Below are positions 8,306 through 16,563 of a DNA stretch of 64,000 bases, one piece after another; position 1 is the stretch's first letter, and the number at the start of each line of letters is the position of its first letter. The notes below the pieces were generated by a model. It was given only the letters and a program-made list of their open reading frames with translations, was not told the origin of the DNA and did not search any database. The translations under genes and the position numbers were made by a program. The stretch lies in contig NZ_JAGIOP010000002.1 of NCBI RefSeq assembly GCF_017876775.1, positions 2,790,001 to 2,854,000 on the forward strand, given 5' to 3'. The stretch is from Mycolicibacterium lutetiense. GTDB taxonomy: Bacteria; Actinomycetota; Actinomycetes; Mycobacteriales; Mycobacteriaceae.

Positions 8306-9163
8306 TGCACCCTTACTGAGTGACGCTTCCACAGCACGGGCCCGGGTGATCGCCGTCTTCGCGAGGCGCAAGGCCAGCCGCGGCGACAACCGCTCCAGGT
8401 ACCAGAGCAACTTCCACCACGCGGGCACGATGATGGTCGCGTCACCCCGCTTGACCGCACGCACCACGCGGTCGGCAAACACGTCAGGAGCCATGGGCCG
8501 CAACGGCTCCCAGACCTCCTTCACGTACTCCTCATCGCTGGCCACCGGCGCCTTGATCCGCCCGAACTTGCCACCGGCGAGGATCGGGGTCCGGACCACG
8601 CCGGGGCACAGCGCCGAAACCAGCACGTTGTGCCGCTCGGCCTCGACTCTCAACGTCCGTGAGATGGAGACGACGGCATGTTTGGTGGCGGCGTAGCTTG
8701 CCTGGCCCGCGCCTGACATGAGACCTGCCATCGAAGCCGTGTTCACGATGTGACCACTGCGCTGTCTGATCATGATCGGGTAGACGGACTGGATGCCGTG
8801 CACCACACCACGCAAGTTCACATCGAAGACGTCGTTCCAATCATCGAGCGTGTACGAATCGACCTCGCCGGCGACCCCGATGCCGGCATTGTTGAACAGG
8901 TAGTCGATGCGGCCGGACTGCTGCACGATCTCTGTGGCAATCCGTTCGAACGAGGCGAAGTCGCGCACGTCGAGCTCGATCGCGTGGGCTGTCGCGCCGC
9001 TCTCATCGAGCCGGCGGGCGAGATCCTGCGCGGCGTCGGTCTGCCTGTCGGCTATCCAGACCTCAGCGCCTTCCCCGGCCAGTCTGGTCGCCAGCGCCGC
9101 ACCGATACCGGAGGCACCACCGGTGATGACGGCGACCTTCCCTGCCACACTCTGCACCCCCAT
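8288..9163 (-). CDS. Short-chain dehydrogenase/reductase (SDR)
   Basis: 291 residues from ATG 9163. Classical SDR: nucleotide motif TGGASGIG (about 14-21), NNAGIG, catalytic Ser in NTASMAG and YAATK (about 158-162). The C-terminal extension beyond about 240 is basic with a hydrophobic run (WWKLLWYLERLSPRLALRL), as in membrane-associated mycobacterial SDRs acting on lipids. The substrate is unknown. It lies downstream of a second SDR gene and fadD2, all on the minus strand. Confidence 0.85.
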   Translation of the reverse strand: MGVQSVAGKVAVITGGASGIGAALATRLAGEGAEVWIADRQTDAAQDLARRLDESGATAHAIELDVRDFASFERIATEIVQQSGRIDYLFNNAGIGVAGEVDSYTLDDWNDVFDVNLRGVVHGIQSVYPIMIRQRSGHIVNTASMAGLMSGAGQASYAATKHAVVSISRTLRVEAERHNVLVSALCPGVVRTPILAGGKFGRIKAPVASDEEYVKEVWEPLRPMAPDVFADRVVRAVKRGDATIIVPAWWKLLWYLERLSPRLALRLAKTAITRARAVEASLSKGASGEHR

Positions 9164-9211
9164 GACCGCAGAATACGTTCGATCTTGCGGTCCCGCCGGG
9201 GGTTGCGCTCC

Positions 9212-9994
9212 TTAGGGCAGGATCGAGTCGACGTAACCACCGTCGACCCGCAACGCCCCACCGGTGGTGGCCGATGCCAGCGGAGAAGCCAAGTAGGTCA
9301 CCATGTTCGCGATCTCCTCGGGCTCGATCAGCCGCTGGATCAGCGACTGCGGCCGATGCTTGATCATGAACTCCCGCTGCGCCTCATCCCACGGCAGCGA
9401 TCTGTCGACGAGTTGGTAGACGAAGTCCTCGACACCCGCCGTATGAGTCGGTCCGGCGATCACCGAGTTCACGGTCACGCCGGTACCCGCTGCCTCCTTG
9501 GCGAAACCCCGCGATACCGCGAGCAGCGCGGTCTTGGAGACGCCGTAATGGATCATCTCCGCCGGCGTGACGATGGCCGAGTCACTGGCGATCTGGATGG
9601 CCCGGCCCCAGCCCCGCTCGGTCATCCCGGGCAGGTAGCTGCGGATGAGTCGCACCGAGGCGAGGACATTCACGTCGAAGTAGGTGCGCCACTGGTCGTC
9701 GGTGATCTCCAGCGGCCGCACGGCACCGAAGATGCCGAGGTTATTCACCAGGATGTCGACGTCGGGCAGCTGACGCAGCAGCTCGGCCGTCCCGTCCTCG
9801 GTGGAGACGTCGGCGGCTACGCCCAGGACATCGAACTCGCCGAGCTTGGCGACGGCTTCATCGACCCGTCCCGACGTGCGGCCGTTGACGGCAACCCGAG
9901 CACCGCTACGTGCCAGCTGCTCGGCGATCGCCAGCCCGATGCCTTGCGTCGAGCCCGTGACGAGTGCGGTCTTTCCGGAGAGGTCGATGTTCAC
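9212..9994 (-). CDS. SDR-family oxidoreductase
   Basis: 260 residues from GTG 9994. TGSTQGIG (about 12-19) binds the dinucleotide, NNLGIF is the structural Asn motif, and the catalytic residues are Ser in IASDSAIV and Tyr/Lys in IHYGVSK. The end GGALRVDGGYVDSIL is the usual SDR C-terminal segment. It is 41 bases downstream of the FadD2-like ligase, so the three genes (fadD2, SDR, SDR) may form a transcript for an acyl or hydroxyacyl substrate. That link is inference. Confidence 0.85.
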   Translation of the reverse strand: MNIDLSGKTALVTGSTQGIGLAIAEQLARSGARVAVNGRTSGRVDEAVAKLGEFDVLGVAADVSTEDGTAELLRQLPDVDILVNNLGIFGAVRPLEITDDQWRTYFDVNVLASVRLIRSYLPGMTERGWGRAIQIASDSAIVTPAEMIHYGVSKTALLAVSRGFAKEAAGTGVTVNSVIAGPTHTAGVEDFVYQLVDRSLPWDEAQREFMIKHRPQSLIQRLIEPEEIANMVTYLASPLASATTGGALRVDGGYVDSILP

Positions 9995-10035
9995 GCGCCA
10001 GTACTACCTCCATTCGACGCGAACTATTCCGCGAA

Positions 10036-11736
10036 CTATTCGATGTCCCGCAGCTCACGCTTGAGGATCTTGCCGGTCGGGTTGCGCGGCAACTCGTCGA
10101 GGAACACCACCTCACGCGGCACCTTGTACCGCGCCAGATGCTCTTTGACATAGGTCTTGATCGCGTCTTCGTCGATCGTGGCGCCCTCGGCCTTCACCAC
10201 GAAGGCCTTCAGTCGGGCACCCCATTCCTTGTCCTCGACACCGAGTGCGGTGGCCTCGATGACATCGGGGTGCCCGCTGATCAGATCCTCGACCTCGGCG
10301 GGGAACACGTTCTCTCCGCCGGAGACGATCATCTCGTCGTCACGGCCGCTGACGTAGAGCAGGCCGTGCTCGTCGAAGTATCCGACGTCGCCGGAAGACA
10401 GCATGCCGTCGATGATCTCCTTGCCCCCACCGCCGGTATATCCCTTGAACGGGAAGGTGTTTCGCACGAAGATCCGGCCTACCTGGCCCGCCGGAAGCTC
10501 CTTGCCGTTGTCGTCGATGATCTTGACGGTGATGCCCTTGACCACCGGTCCGACCGTGGACGGGTTGATCGACAGGTCCTTGGGACGCGCGATGCTCGCG
10601 AAGGCGATCTCGGTCGATCCGTAGAGGTTGTAGATGACCGGCCCGAGTTCTTTGAGTGCGCGGGACGCCAATTCCGCACCGAGCTGCGATCCCGAGACGA
10701 ACACGATCCGCAACGACGACAGATTGGGCTTGGGCTGCATCTGCTCGAGGTGGTCAAGCATGCGCGAAAGCATCACGGGCACCACTACCATCGCCGTGAC
10801 CTGGTGTTTCTCCACATCCTCGAACACGGTCGCCGGTTTGAAGCGGCGGCGGAGCACCAACGTGGAGCCGAGCATCATCGCCATCGTGGCGTGCAGGAAC
10901 CCGAGCGCGTGGAACATCGGCGCGGGCAGTGACGTCACCTCACCGCCTTTGAACGGGACATGGGACAGCACTCCCCCGATCGGGGCGAGTGACGGCGGGG
11001 CGGCCCGGTTGGCGCCCTTGGGCGTTCCGGTGGTGCCGCTGGTCAGGATGATGATCGCGGGATGTTTGGTCGCCTTGGGTGCGGGCCGGCCGTTGCTGCG
11101 CGCGATGACGTCGGCCAGCGTCTCGTCGGTGCTGCCGGACGGGTTGTCGCCTCGGCCGGAGCCCGAAGATTCAGCACTGTCCGGGTTGACCCCCAGCGCC
11201 CGGAGCCTTCCCAGTGCCGGTTCGGCATGTGCCACGGCAGCGGTGTACTCGTCGTCGTAGATGATCACCTTCGCGCCTTCGCGCTCGCAGACCTCCTTGA
11301 TCTGCGGCCCCGAGAACTCGGAGTTGAGCATGATGATCCGGGCTCCGACGCGGGCCGCGCCGTATTCGGCGATCAGGAACCAACGGTGGTTGCGGGCCAG
11401 GATGGCCACGCCGTCGCCGCCCCGTACGCCCATCGTGAGCAGTTCGTTGGCTACCGCATGTGCCGCTGCGTCGAGCTCACCGAACGTCAGCTCGCCCTCG
11501 TCGTCGATGACCGCGACGCGGTCGGGATGCCGACGCGCGTTGAGCGCAGGGATCATCCCGATCTCGCCCCAGATTCGGATGTCGTTCAGCATGGCCGCGA
11601 TGTGCTGCGGCGCTTCCAGCCGTAACGCGCCCGCCTCCAACATCTTGCGCGCATAGTGCAATTCGGCCGCGCCCCGCTCTGCGTACTGTTTGGCTTTCGC
11701 GGTGAGGTTCGCCGGCAGATCAGACAAACTTGGCAT
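10036..11736 (-). CDS. fadD2: Long-chain fatty acyl-CoA/AMP ligase, FadD2-like
   Basis: 566 residues from ATG 11736. A GTG 48 bases further up would add an unsupported tail overlapping the divergent promoter. The ANL superfamily P-loop is IIILTSGTTGTPKGA (about 200-214), the adenine motif YNLYGSTE, and the hinge/C-terminal segments YVSGRDDEMIVSGGENVFP and PRNPTGKILKREL carry the catalytic Lys. It activates a fatty acid to acyl-AMP and then acyl-CoA. Divergence from the polymerase gene matches what I recall of Rv0270/Rv0269c. Confidence 0.85.
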   Translation of the reverse strand: MPSLSDLPANLTAKAKQYAERGAAELHYARKMLEAGALRLEAPQHIAAMLNDIRIWGEIGMIPALNARRHPDRVAVIDDEGELTFGELDAAAHAVANELLTMGVRGGDGVAILARNHRWFLIAEYGAARVGARIIMLNSEFSGPQIKEVCEREGAKVIIYDDEYTAAVAHAEPALGRLRALGVNPDSAESSGSGRGDNPSGSTDETLADVIARSNGRPAPKATKHPAIIILTSGTTGTPKGANRAAPPSLAPIGGVLSHVPFKGGEVTSLPAPMFHALGFLHATMAMMLGSTLVLRRRFKPATVFEDVEKHQVTAMVVVPVMLSRMLDHLEQMQPKPNLSSLRIVFVSGSQLGAELASRALKELGPVIYNLYGSTEIAFASIARPKDLSINPSTVGPVVKGITVKIIDDNGKELPAGQVGRIFVRNTFPFKGYTGGGGKEIIDGMLSSGDVGYFDEHGLLYVSGRDDEMIVSGGENVFPAEVEDLISGHPDVIEATALGVEDKEWGARLKAFVVKAEGATIDEDAIKTYVKEHLARYKVPREVVFLDELPRNPTGKILKRELRDIE

Positions 11737-11784
11737 GTCGCCACAATATGTGACATCTATCGCACCAGGGGCGGTAACTAGCAT

Positions 11785-13029
11785 GTGGTGATGGCCGGTG
11801 CACTGTCGCTGGAGATCGACGGCCTGGTGGTCGCCGTCAGCAACCCTGACAAGGTGGTTTTCCCTGACGCGCAGGTCACCAAGCTGGACCTGATCAACTA
11901 CTACCGGTCCGTCGCCGACGGTGCGCTGCGCGGCGTCTACGGACGTCCGATGATCCTCAAGCGGTTCGTCAAGGGCATCGCCACCGAAGCCATCTTCCAG
12001 AAGCGGGCGCCGGAGAAGCGACCGGAGTATGTGGACGTGGCCGAGCTCAAATATCGGTCGGGCACATCAGCCAAGGAAGCGGTGCTGCGCGACGCCGCGG
12101 GCCTGGCGTGGGCGGTGAACCTGGGGTGCGTCGACTTCAATCCCCATCCGGTGCGAGCCGACGATCTCGACCATCCCGACGAACTGCGGGTCGACCTGGA
12201 CCCGATGCCCGGGGTCGACTGGTCGCAGATCGTCGATGTCGCTCAGGTCGCGCGCCAGGTACTGGAGGAGCACGGCCTGACTGCGTGGCCGAAGACCTCG
12301 GGCTCGCGCGGCTTCCATATCTATGCGCGCATTCAGCCGCGGTGGCCGTTCACCAAGGTGCGACTGGCCGCCGAGACGCTGGCCCGCGAGGTGGAGCGAC
12401 GCGTTCCCGATCTCGCTACGGCCCGCTGGTGGAAGGAGGAACGGGGCGCGCGGGTTTTCGTCGACTTCAACCAGAACGCCAAGGACCGCACGGTGGCCTC
12501 GGCCTACTCCGTGCGCGCCACCCCCGACGCCCGGGTGTCCACCCCGCTGCGCTGGGACGAGGTCGACGGTTGCCGCCCAGAGACTTTCACGGTCGCCACC
12601 GTGCCCGGCCGGTTCGCCGAGATCGGCGACCCGTGGGAGGGCATGGATCTCGCGGTCGGCGAGTTGGACCCATTGCTTGCCCTCGCCAAGGAGCTCGGCC
12701 CGGCCGAGAAGGCACCCAAGGGTGGACGAAGCGGTGACGGCCGGCGTGTTTCTTCGATGCCGCTGATCGAGATCGCCCGCACCAAGACCAAAGACGAGGC
12801 GACGGCAGCGCTGGACGTGTGGCGCGAACGCTATCCCGCGGTGGCCGAGCGACTGGAGCCCGTCGACGTCTTACTCGACGGGATGCGCGGCCCGAGTTCG
12901 ATCTGGTACCGGGTGCGGATCAACCTGCAGCACGTGCCCGAGGCCGAGCGTCCGCCGCAGGAAGAGTTACTTGCCGACTACAACCCGTGGGAGCACTACC
13001 GCGGCGCACAATGGCACCAGGATTCATAG
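11785..13029 (+). CDS. polD2: LigD POL-domain-like polymerase/primase, PolD2-like (Rv0269c family)
   Basis: 414 residues. GTG 11785, GTG 11788 and ATG 11791 are all possible starts. It is a stand-alone archaeo-eukaryotic primase-type polymerase domain homologous to the POL domain of bacterial LigD. Metal-binding Asp pair DLDPMPG is near 137-143, the nucleotide-binding His is in SGSRGFHIY (about 177), and the third Asp is in FVDFNQNAKDRT (about 226). The known mycobacterial paralogue PolD2 is an RNA/DNA polymerase. The extension after about 300 is less conserved. Its stop lies 8 bases before lutA. Confidence 0.85.
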   Translation: MVMAGALSLEIDGLVVAVSNPDKVVFPDAQVTKLDLINYYRSVADGALRGVYGRPMILKRFVKGIATEAIFQKRAPEKRPEYVDVAELKYRSGTSAKEAVLRDAAGLAWAVNLGCVDFNPHPVRADDLDHPDELRVDLDPMPGVDWSQIVDVAQVARQVLEEHGLTAWPKTSGSRGFHIYARIQPRWPFTKVRLAAETLAREVERRVPDLATARWWKEERGARVFVDFNQNAKDRTVASAYSVRATPDARVSTPLRWDEVDGCRPETFTVATVPGRFAEIGDPWEGMDLAVGELDPLLALAKELGPAEKAPKGGRSGDGRRVSSMPLIEIARTKTKDEATAALDVWRERYPAVAERLEPVDVLLDGMRGPSSIWYRVRINLQHVPEAERPPQEELLADYNPWEHYRGAQWHQDS

Positions 13030-13037
13030 GAGTACGC

Positions 13038-13772
13038 ATGCGAATCGCCCTGTTCGCGACCTGTCTGGCGGATGCGATGTTCCCACCCGCGGCGATCGCC
13101 ACGGTGCAGCTGCTTGAGCGCCTCGGCCACCAGGTGGTCTTTCCGCCTGGCCAAACCTGTTGCGGCCAAATGCATATCAATACCGGCTATCTCAATGAAG
13201 CCACCGCACTGGTGCGCAACCACGTCGAGTCCTTCGAATCCGCGAACTGCGATGCGGTGGTCGCACCTTCGGGCTCGTGTGTGGGGTCGGCCCGCCACCA
13301 GCATGCGATGGTGGCCCGCCGGGCCGGCGACGAGGACCTGGCCACGCGCGCGGAAAGATTGGCCACCACCACCTACGAGCTGTCCGAGTTCCTGATCGAC
13401 GTGCTCGGTGTCGACGACGTCGGCGCCTACTTTCCGCACCGCGTCACCTATCACCCGACCTGCCACTCACTGCGCATGCTCGGGGTGGGCGACAAGCCGC
13501 TGCGCCTGCTGCGCAACGTGCAGGGAATCACTCTCGTGGCGCTGCCGGAAGCCGAATCCTGTTGCGGCTTCGGCGGAACCTTCGCGATCAAGAACTCCGA
13601 CACGTCCACCGCCATGCTGGCCGACAAGATGGCCCACATCGCAGAAACCGGCGCCGAGATCTGTAGCGCCGGGGATTCGTCGTGCCTGATGCACATCGGC
13701 GGCGGGCTGAGCCGGCTGCGCTCCGGGGTGCGTACGGTGCACTTGGCCGAGATCTTGGCGGCCGAGGCATGA
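13038..13772 (+). CDS. lutA: LutA-like Fe-S oxidoreductase of L-lactate utilisation
   Basis: 244 residues from ATG 13038 with AGGAG 5 bases upstream of it. Two CCG-type domains: QTCCGQMHI (about 40) and ESCCGFGGTF (about 173), the cysteine-rich motifs that bind a 4Fe-4S or heterodisulfide-reductase-type cluster. In LutABC this subunit works with LutB and LutC to oxidise L-lactate to pyruvate. The gene is coupled to lutB by an ATGA overlap. Confidence 0.9.
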   Translation: MRIALFATCLADAMFPPAAIATVQLLERLGHQVVFPPGQTCCGQMHINTGYLNEATALVRNHVESFESANCDAVVAPSGSCVGSARHQHAMVARRAGDEDLATRAERLATTTYELSEFLIDVLGVDDVGAYFPHRVTYHPTCHSLRMLGVGDKPLRLLRNVQGITLVALPEAESCCGFGGTFAIKNSDTSTAMLADKMAHIAETGAEICSAGDSSCLMHIGGGLSRLRSGVRTVHLAEILAAEA

Positions 13773-15199
13773 CCACATTCCTGGGCACCCCCGGCGTCGG
13801 CAATCTCCGTGGCGACGAACCCTTCCCGAAAGCCGCGCGCACCGCGTTGGCCGATTCCCAACTGCGCCGCAACATCGGCCACGCCACCCACACCATCCGG
13901 ACCAAACGGCTTGCCGCGGTGGCCGAATGCGATGACTGGGAGCAGTTGCGCGCCGCGGGCAGCGCCCTCAAGCAGGACGTCATGGCGCGGTTGCCCGAGC
14001 TGCTCGAACAACTCGAGGAAAACGTCACCCGTCGGGGTGGCGTGGTGCACTGGGCCCGCGACGGTGACGAGGCCAACCGCATCGTCGCCGACCTGATCCG
14101 CGCCACCGGGTCCGACGAAGTGGTCAAGGTCAAGTCGATGGCCACCCAGGAGATCGGTCTCAACGAGTACCTGGAAGCCCAGGGCATCGCCGCGTTCGAA
14201 ACCGACCTGGCCGAGCTCATCGTGCAACTCGGCCACGACAAACCCAGCCACATCCTCGTGCCGGCCATCCACCGCAACCGGGCCGAGATCCGCGAGATCT
14301 TCCTCCGGGAGATGCCCGACGCCGGAGAGCTCACCGACGACCCACGGGTGCTGGCCATGGCGGCCCGGGCCCATCTGCGGCGCAAGTTCCTCACCGCGAA
14401 GGTGGCGATCAGCGGGGCGAACTTCGGGATCGCCGAGACCGGCACGCTGGCCGTGGTGGAGTCCGAAGGCAACGGCCGGATGTGCCTGACGTTGCCGCAG
14501 ACGCTGATCACCGTCATGGGCATCGAGAAGGTCGTGCCGGCGTTCACCGATCTCGAGGTTTTCATGCAGTTGCTGCCGCGCTCGTCGACCGCGGAACGGA
14601 TGAACCCGTACACCTCGATGTGGACCGGCGTGCACCCCGGCGACGGGCCCCAGGAATTCCACCTGGTCCTGCTCGACAACGGTCGCACCCGGGTGCTGGC
14701 CGATGAGGTGGGGCGCGCGGCCCTGCACTGCATCCGGTGCAGCGCATGCCTGAACGTGTGCCCGGTCTACGAACGCACCGGCGGCCATGCCTACGGCTCG
14801 GTCTATCCGGGCCCGATCGGGGCGATCCTTAGCCCGCAGTTGACGGGGACCACGGGTCATCGCGATCCGAACGCCAGCCTGCCGTTCGCCTCGTCGCTGT
14901 GCGGGGCGTGCTTCGAAGCCTGCCCGGTGTGCATCGACATCCCGACGATCCTGGTCCACCTGCGTGCCGAGCAGGTGGACTCCGAGCGCAGCGTCCTTCC
15001 GTCCGGGCAGGATCTGGCAATGAAGGCCGCGGGCTGGGCGATGGCCGGTGCGGGCCGACTGATCGCCGGGCGCGATCACCGCATCTCGACACTGCCCTGG
15101 CCGGCCTCCAAGTGGACCGCCAGCCGTGACATTCCCGAGCCGCCCGCCGAGACGTTCCGGCAATGGTGGAACCGCACCCACGAGGGAGGCCGGGCGTGA
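13769..15199 (+). CDS. lutB: LutB-like ferredoxin-type subunit of L-lactate utilisation
   Basis: 476 residues from ATG 13769, overlapping the lutA stop. The N-terminal 300 residues form the LUD domain. Two 4Fe-4S motifs follow: CIRCSACLNVCPVY (about 321-334) and CGACFEACPVCIDI (about 377-390). The protein would pass electrons from lactate oxidation through these clusters. It is full length for LutB, with no truncation. Confidence 0.9.
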   Translation: MTTFLGTPGVGNLRGDEPFPKAARTALADSQLRRNIGHATHTIRTKRLAAVAECDDWEQLRAAGSALKQDVMARLPELLEQLEENVTRRGGVVHWARDGDEANRIVADLIRATGSDEVVKVKSMATQEIGLNEYLEAQGIAAFETDLAELIVQLGHDKPSHILVPAIHRNRAEIREIFLREMPDAGELTDDPRVLAMAARAHLRRKFLTAKVAISGANFGIAETGTLAVVESEGNGRMCLTLPQTLITVMGIEKVVPAFTDLEVFMQLLPRSSTAERMNPYTSMWTGVHPGDGPQEFHLVLLDNGRTRVLADEVGRAALHCIRCSACLNVCPVYERTGGHAYGSVYPGPIGAILSPQLTGTTGHRDPNASLPFASSLCGACFEACPVCIDIPTILVHLRAEQVDSERSVLPSGQDLAMKAAGWAMAGAGRLIAGRDHRISTLPWPASKWTASRDIPEPPAETFRQWWNRTHEGGRA

Positions 15200-15825
15200 C
15201 GTCTGAGGCGAGGGCCGCGGTACTCGGCCGGGTCCGCGGCGCCCTGGCCGCAGCACCCCCGCAGGCGGTCACGGTGCCGAGGGACTACCACCGTGACCCG
15301 CTCACCGGTGCCGGCGACATCGAGCGGTTCGCCGAGACTGTCGCCGAGTACCGGGCGCGGGTCCATCGCATCGGAGCCGACGCGATCGCGTCGACCGTGC
15401 TCGGGTTGATCGGGCCCGACGCCACCGTGGTCATCCCGGCTGATCTGCCGTCCGAATGGGTGACCGGGCTGACGACGGTCCGCGACACGCCCGCCCTGGG
15501 TGTCGAGCAACTCGATCGAGTCGATGCGGTGCTGACCGGATGCGCGCTGGGCATTGCCGCGACCGGGACGATCGTCCTGGACGCGGGTCCGGGCCAGGGG
15601 CGGCGGGCCTTGACCCTGGTTCCCGACCATCACCTCTGTGTGGTCCGCGCACAGCAGATCTACGACACCGTGCCGCAGGCATTCGCCGAGCTGACACCGA
15701 CGCGGCCGCTGACCTTCATCTCCGGGCCCAGCGCCACCAGCGACATCGAACTGCAGCGGGTAGAGGGCGTCCACGGACCCCGAACTCTGGACGTGCTGAT
15801 CGTGGCGAACCCTACTGACGGGTAG
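15196..15825 (+). CDS. lutC: LutC-like LUD-domain protein
   Basis: 209 residues from GTG 15196, overlapping the lutB stop (GTGA). The sequence forms a single LUD domain with the family segments GCALGIAATGTIVLDAG and LTLVPDHHLCVV in the second half, and ends with VLIVANPTDG close to the stop. It is the third component of the LutABC complex. No lactate permease or LldR/LutR regulator gene is adjacent, so control and uptake must be encoded elsewhere. Confidence 0.85.
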   Translation: MTSEARAAVLGRVRGALAAAPPQAVTVPRDYHRDPLTGAGDIERFAETVAEYRARVHRIGADAIASTVLGLIGPDATVVIPADLPSEWVTGLTTVRDTPALGVEQLDRVDAVLTGCALGIAATGTIVLDAGPGQGRRALTLVPDHHLCVVRAQQIYDTVPQAFAELTPTRPLTFISGPSATSDIELQRVEGVHGPRTLDVLIVANPTDG

Positions 15826-15952
15826 TCGCGAATGTTCTTAGCAAAGCATTAACGCTGGCTCCCCGCCGCCTTAGATTGCCCGCATAGCGTGATGTTCAGG
15901 TTGACGCGACGGAGCTCAGCCAGAGCTCAGGAAAGACGGCGGGAGGCTGATC

Positions 15953-16402
15953 ATGACATTCACGAACAACACCCCTGCATTGGATCGACACTTTCGGTAC
16001 GGGAACTCGGCAGTCATCTGCGGAGGCGCATCGATGCGCGCGCAGTGCCGCCAACTGGCGACAGTGGTGACCGTCAAGGGAGATATCGACAGCTACAACA
16101 TCGACCAGATCGGGTCGTATGTGAACAGGTTCATCCTTGCGGAGAAGCCATTGGCACTCGATCTGAGTGGCGTGAACAGCTTTTCACCGCAGGCGATCTC
16201 ACTGTTCTACGACATCGATGACCGGTGCGGCGCACTCGGTGTGGACTGGGCGGTCATCGCCAGCCAGCCGGTTATCGCCGAGATCCGCGACCAACAGGTA
16301 GGCGTGCCGCTCAGCTCGTCGGTACCCGAAGCCCTGCATCACTTCGCCGAAGGCAATACGGCACGTCGCCGGTTGCTGCCCCTGCTTATCAAGAGCGCCT
16401 GA
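15953..16402 (+). CDS. STAS-domain protein, anti-anti-sigma-factor-like
   Basis: 149 residues from ATG 15953, with GGGAGG 9 bases upstream. Residues about 35-130 form a STAS domain: VVTVKGDIDSYNIDQIGSYV is strand-turn-helix and ALDLSGVNSFSPQAISLFYDID is the phosphorylation-loop region. In classic SpoIIAA/RsbV proteins this loop reads D-S-x-G. Here it is SFSPQA, so a serine is present but the motif is degenerate. It could bind an anti-sigma factor without the usual phospho-switch. No partner anti-sigma gene is nearby. Confidence 0.75.
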   Translation: MTFTNNTPALDRHFRYGNSAVICGGASMRAQCRQLATVVTVKGDIDSYNIDQIGSYVNRFILAEKPLALDLSGVNSFSPQAISLFYDIDDRCGALGVDWAVIASQPVIAEIRDQQVGVPLSSSVPEALHHFAEGNTARRRLLPLLIKSA

Positions 16403-16417
16403 GAGAAAGGCCACGCA

Positions 16418-16483
16418 ATGTTGATCGATGTTCGCTGGTTGACCCGCCTGCTTCGCAATCGCCACCGGGCGGTGCGCATCTAA
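16418..16483 (+). CDS. 21-codon small ORF downstream of the STAS gene
   Basis: ATG 16418 to TAA 16481-16483 encodes MLIDVRWLTRLLRNRHRAVR plus one residue, a short amphipathic, strongly basic peptide. A purine-rich GAGAAAGG lies 7 bases upstream, a good ribosome site, and the start is only 15 bases after the STAS stop. A strong hairpin follows 20 bases later, so it would be the last cistron of the STAS transcript. It may be a genuine small protein or a chance reading frame. Confidence 0.35.
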   Translation: MLIDVRWLTRLLRNRHRAVRI

Positions 16484-16503
16484 ACCCAACGCACACCAGA
16501 CAC

Positions 16504-16545
16504 AGCGAAACGGCTGCCAGACCTTGGTCTGGCAGCCGTTTCGCT
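16504..16545. terminator. 42-bp perfect hairpin between convergent genes
   Basis: Two 20-base arms are exact reverse complements (AGCGAAACGGCTGC... / ...GCAGCCGTTTCGCT) separated by TT. The element sits between the STAS/small ORF transcript on the plus strand and the DUF1254 gene on the minus strand. No U-run follows on the plus side (ATTGGTGG), but such stems often terminate transcription in mycobacteria. It could serve both strands. Confidence 0.7.
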
Positions 16546-16563
16546 ATTGGTGGCGAATCCCTG

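Noticed and set aside
11736..11755. TGTC...GACA / CACA-ATA-TGTG pattern between fadD2 and polD2
   Set aside because: The outer and inner arms have different centres, so it does not form one symmetric operator. Too weak to report as a site.
13451..15256. 601-codon minus-strand frame antisense to lutA-lutB
   Set aside because: Fe-S motifs and stop/start coupling prove the plus-strand lut genes. The antisense translation is Arg/Gly-rich with no domain.
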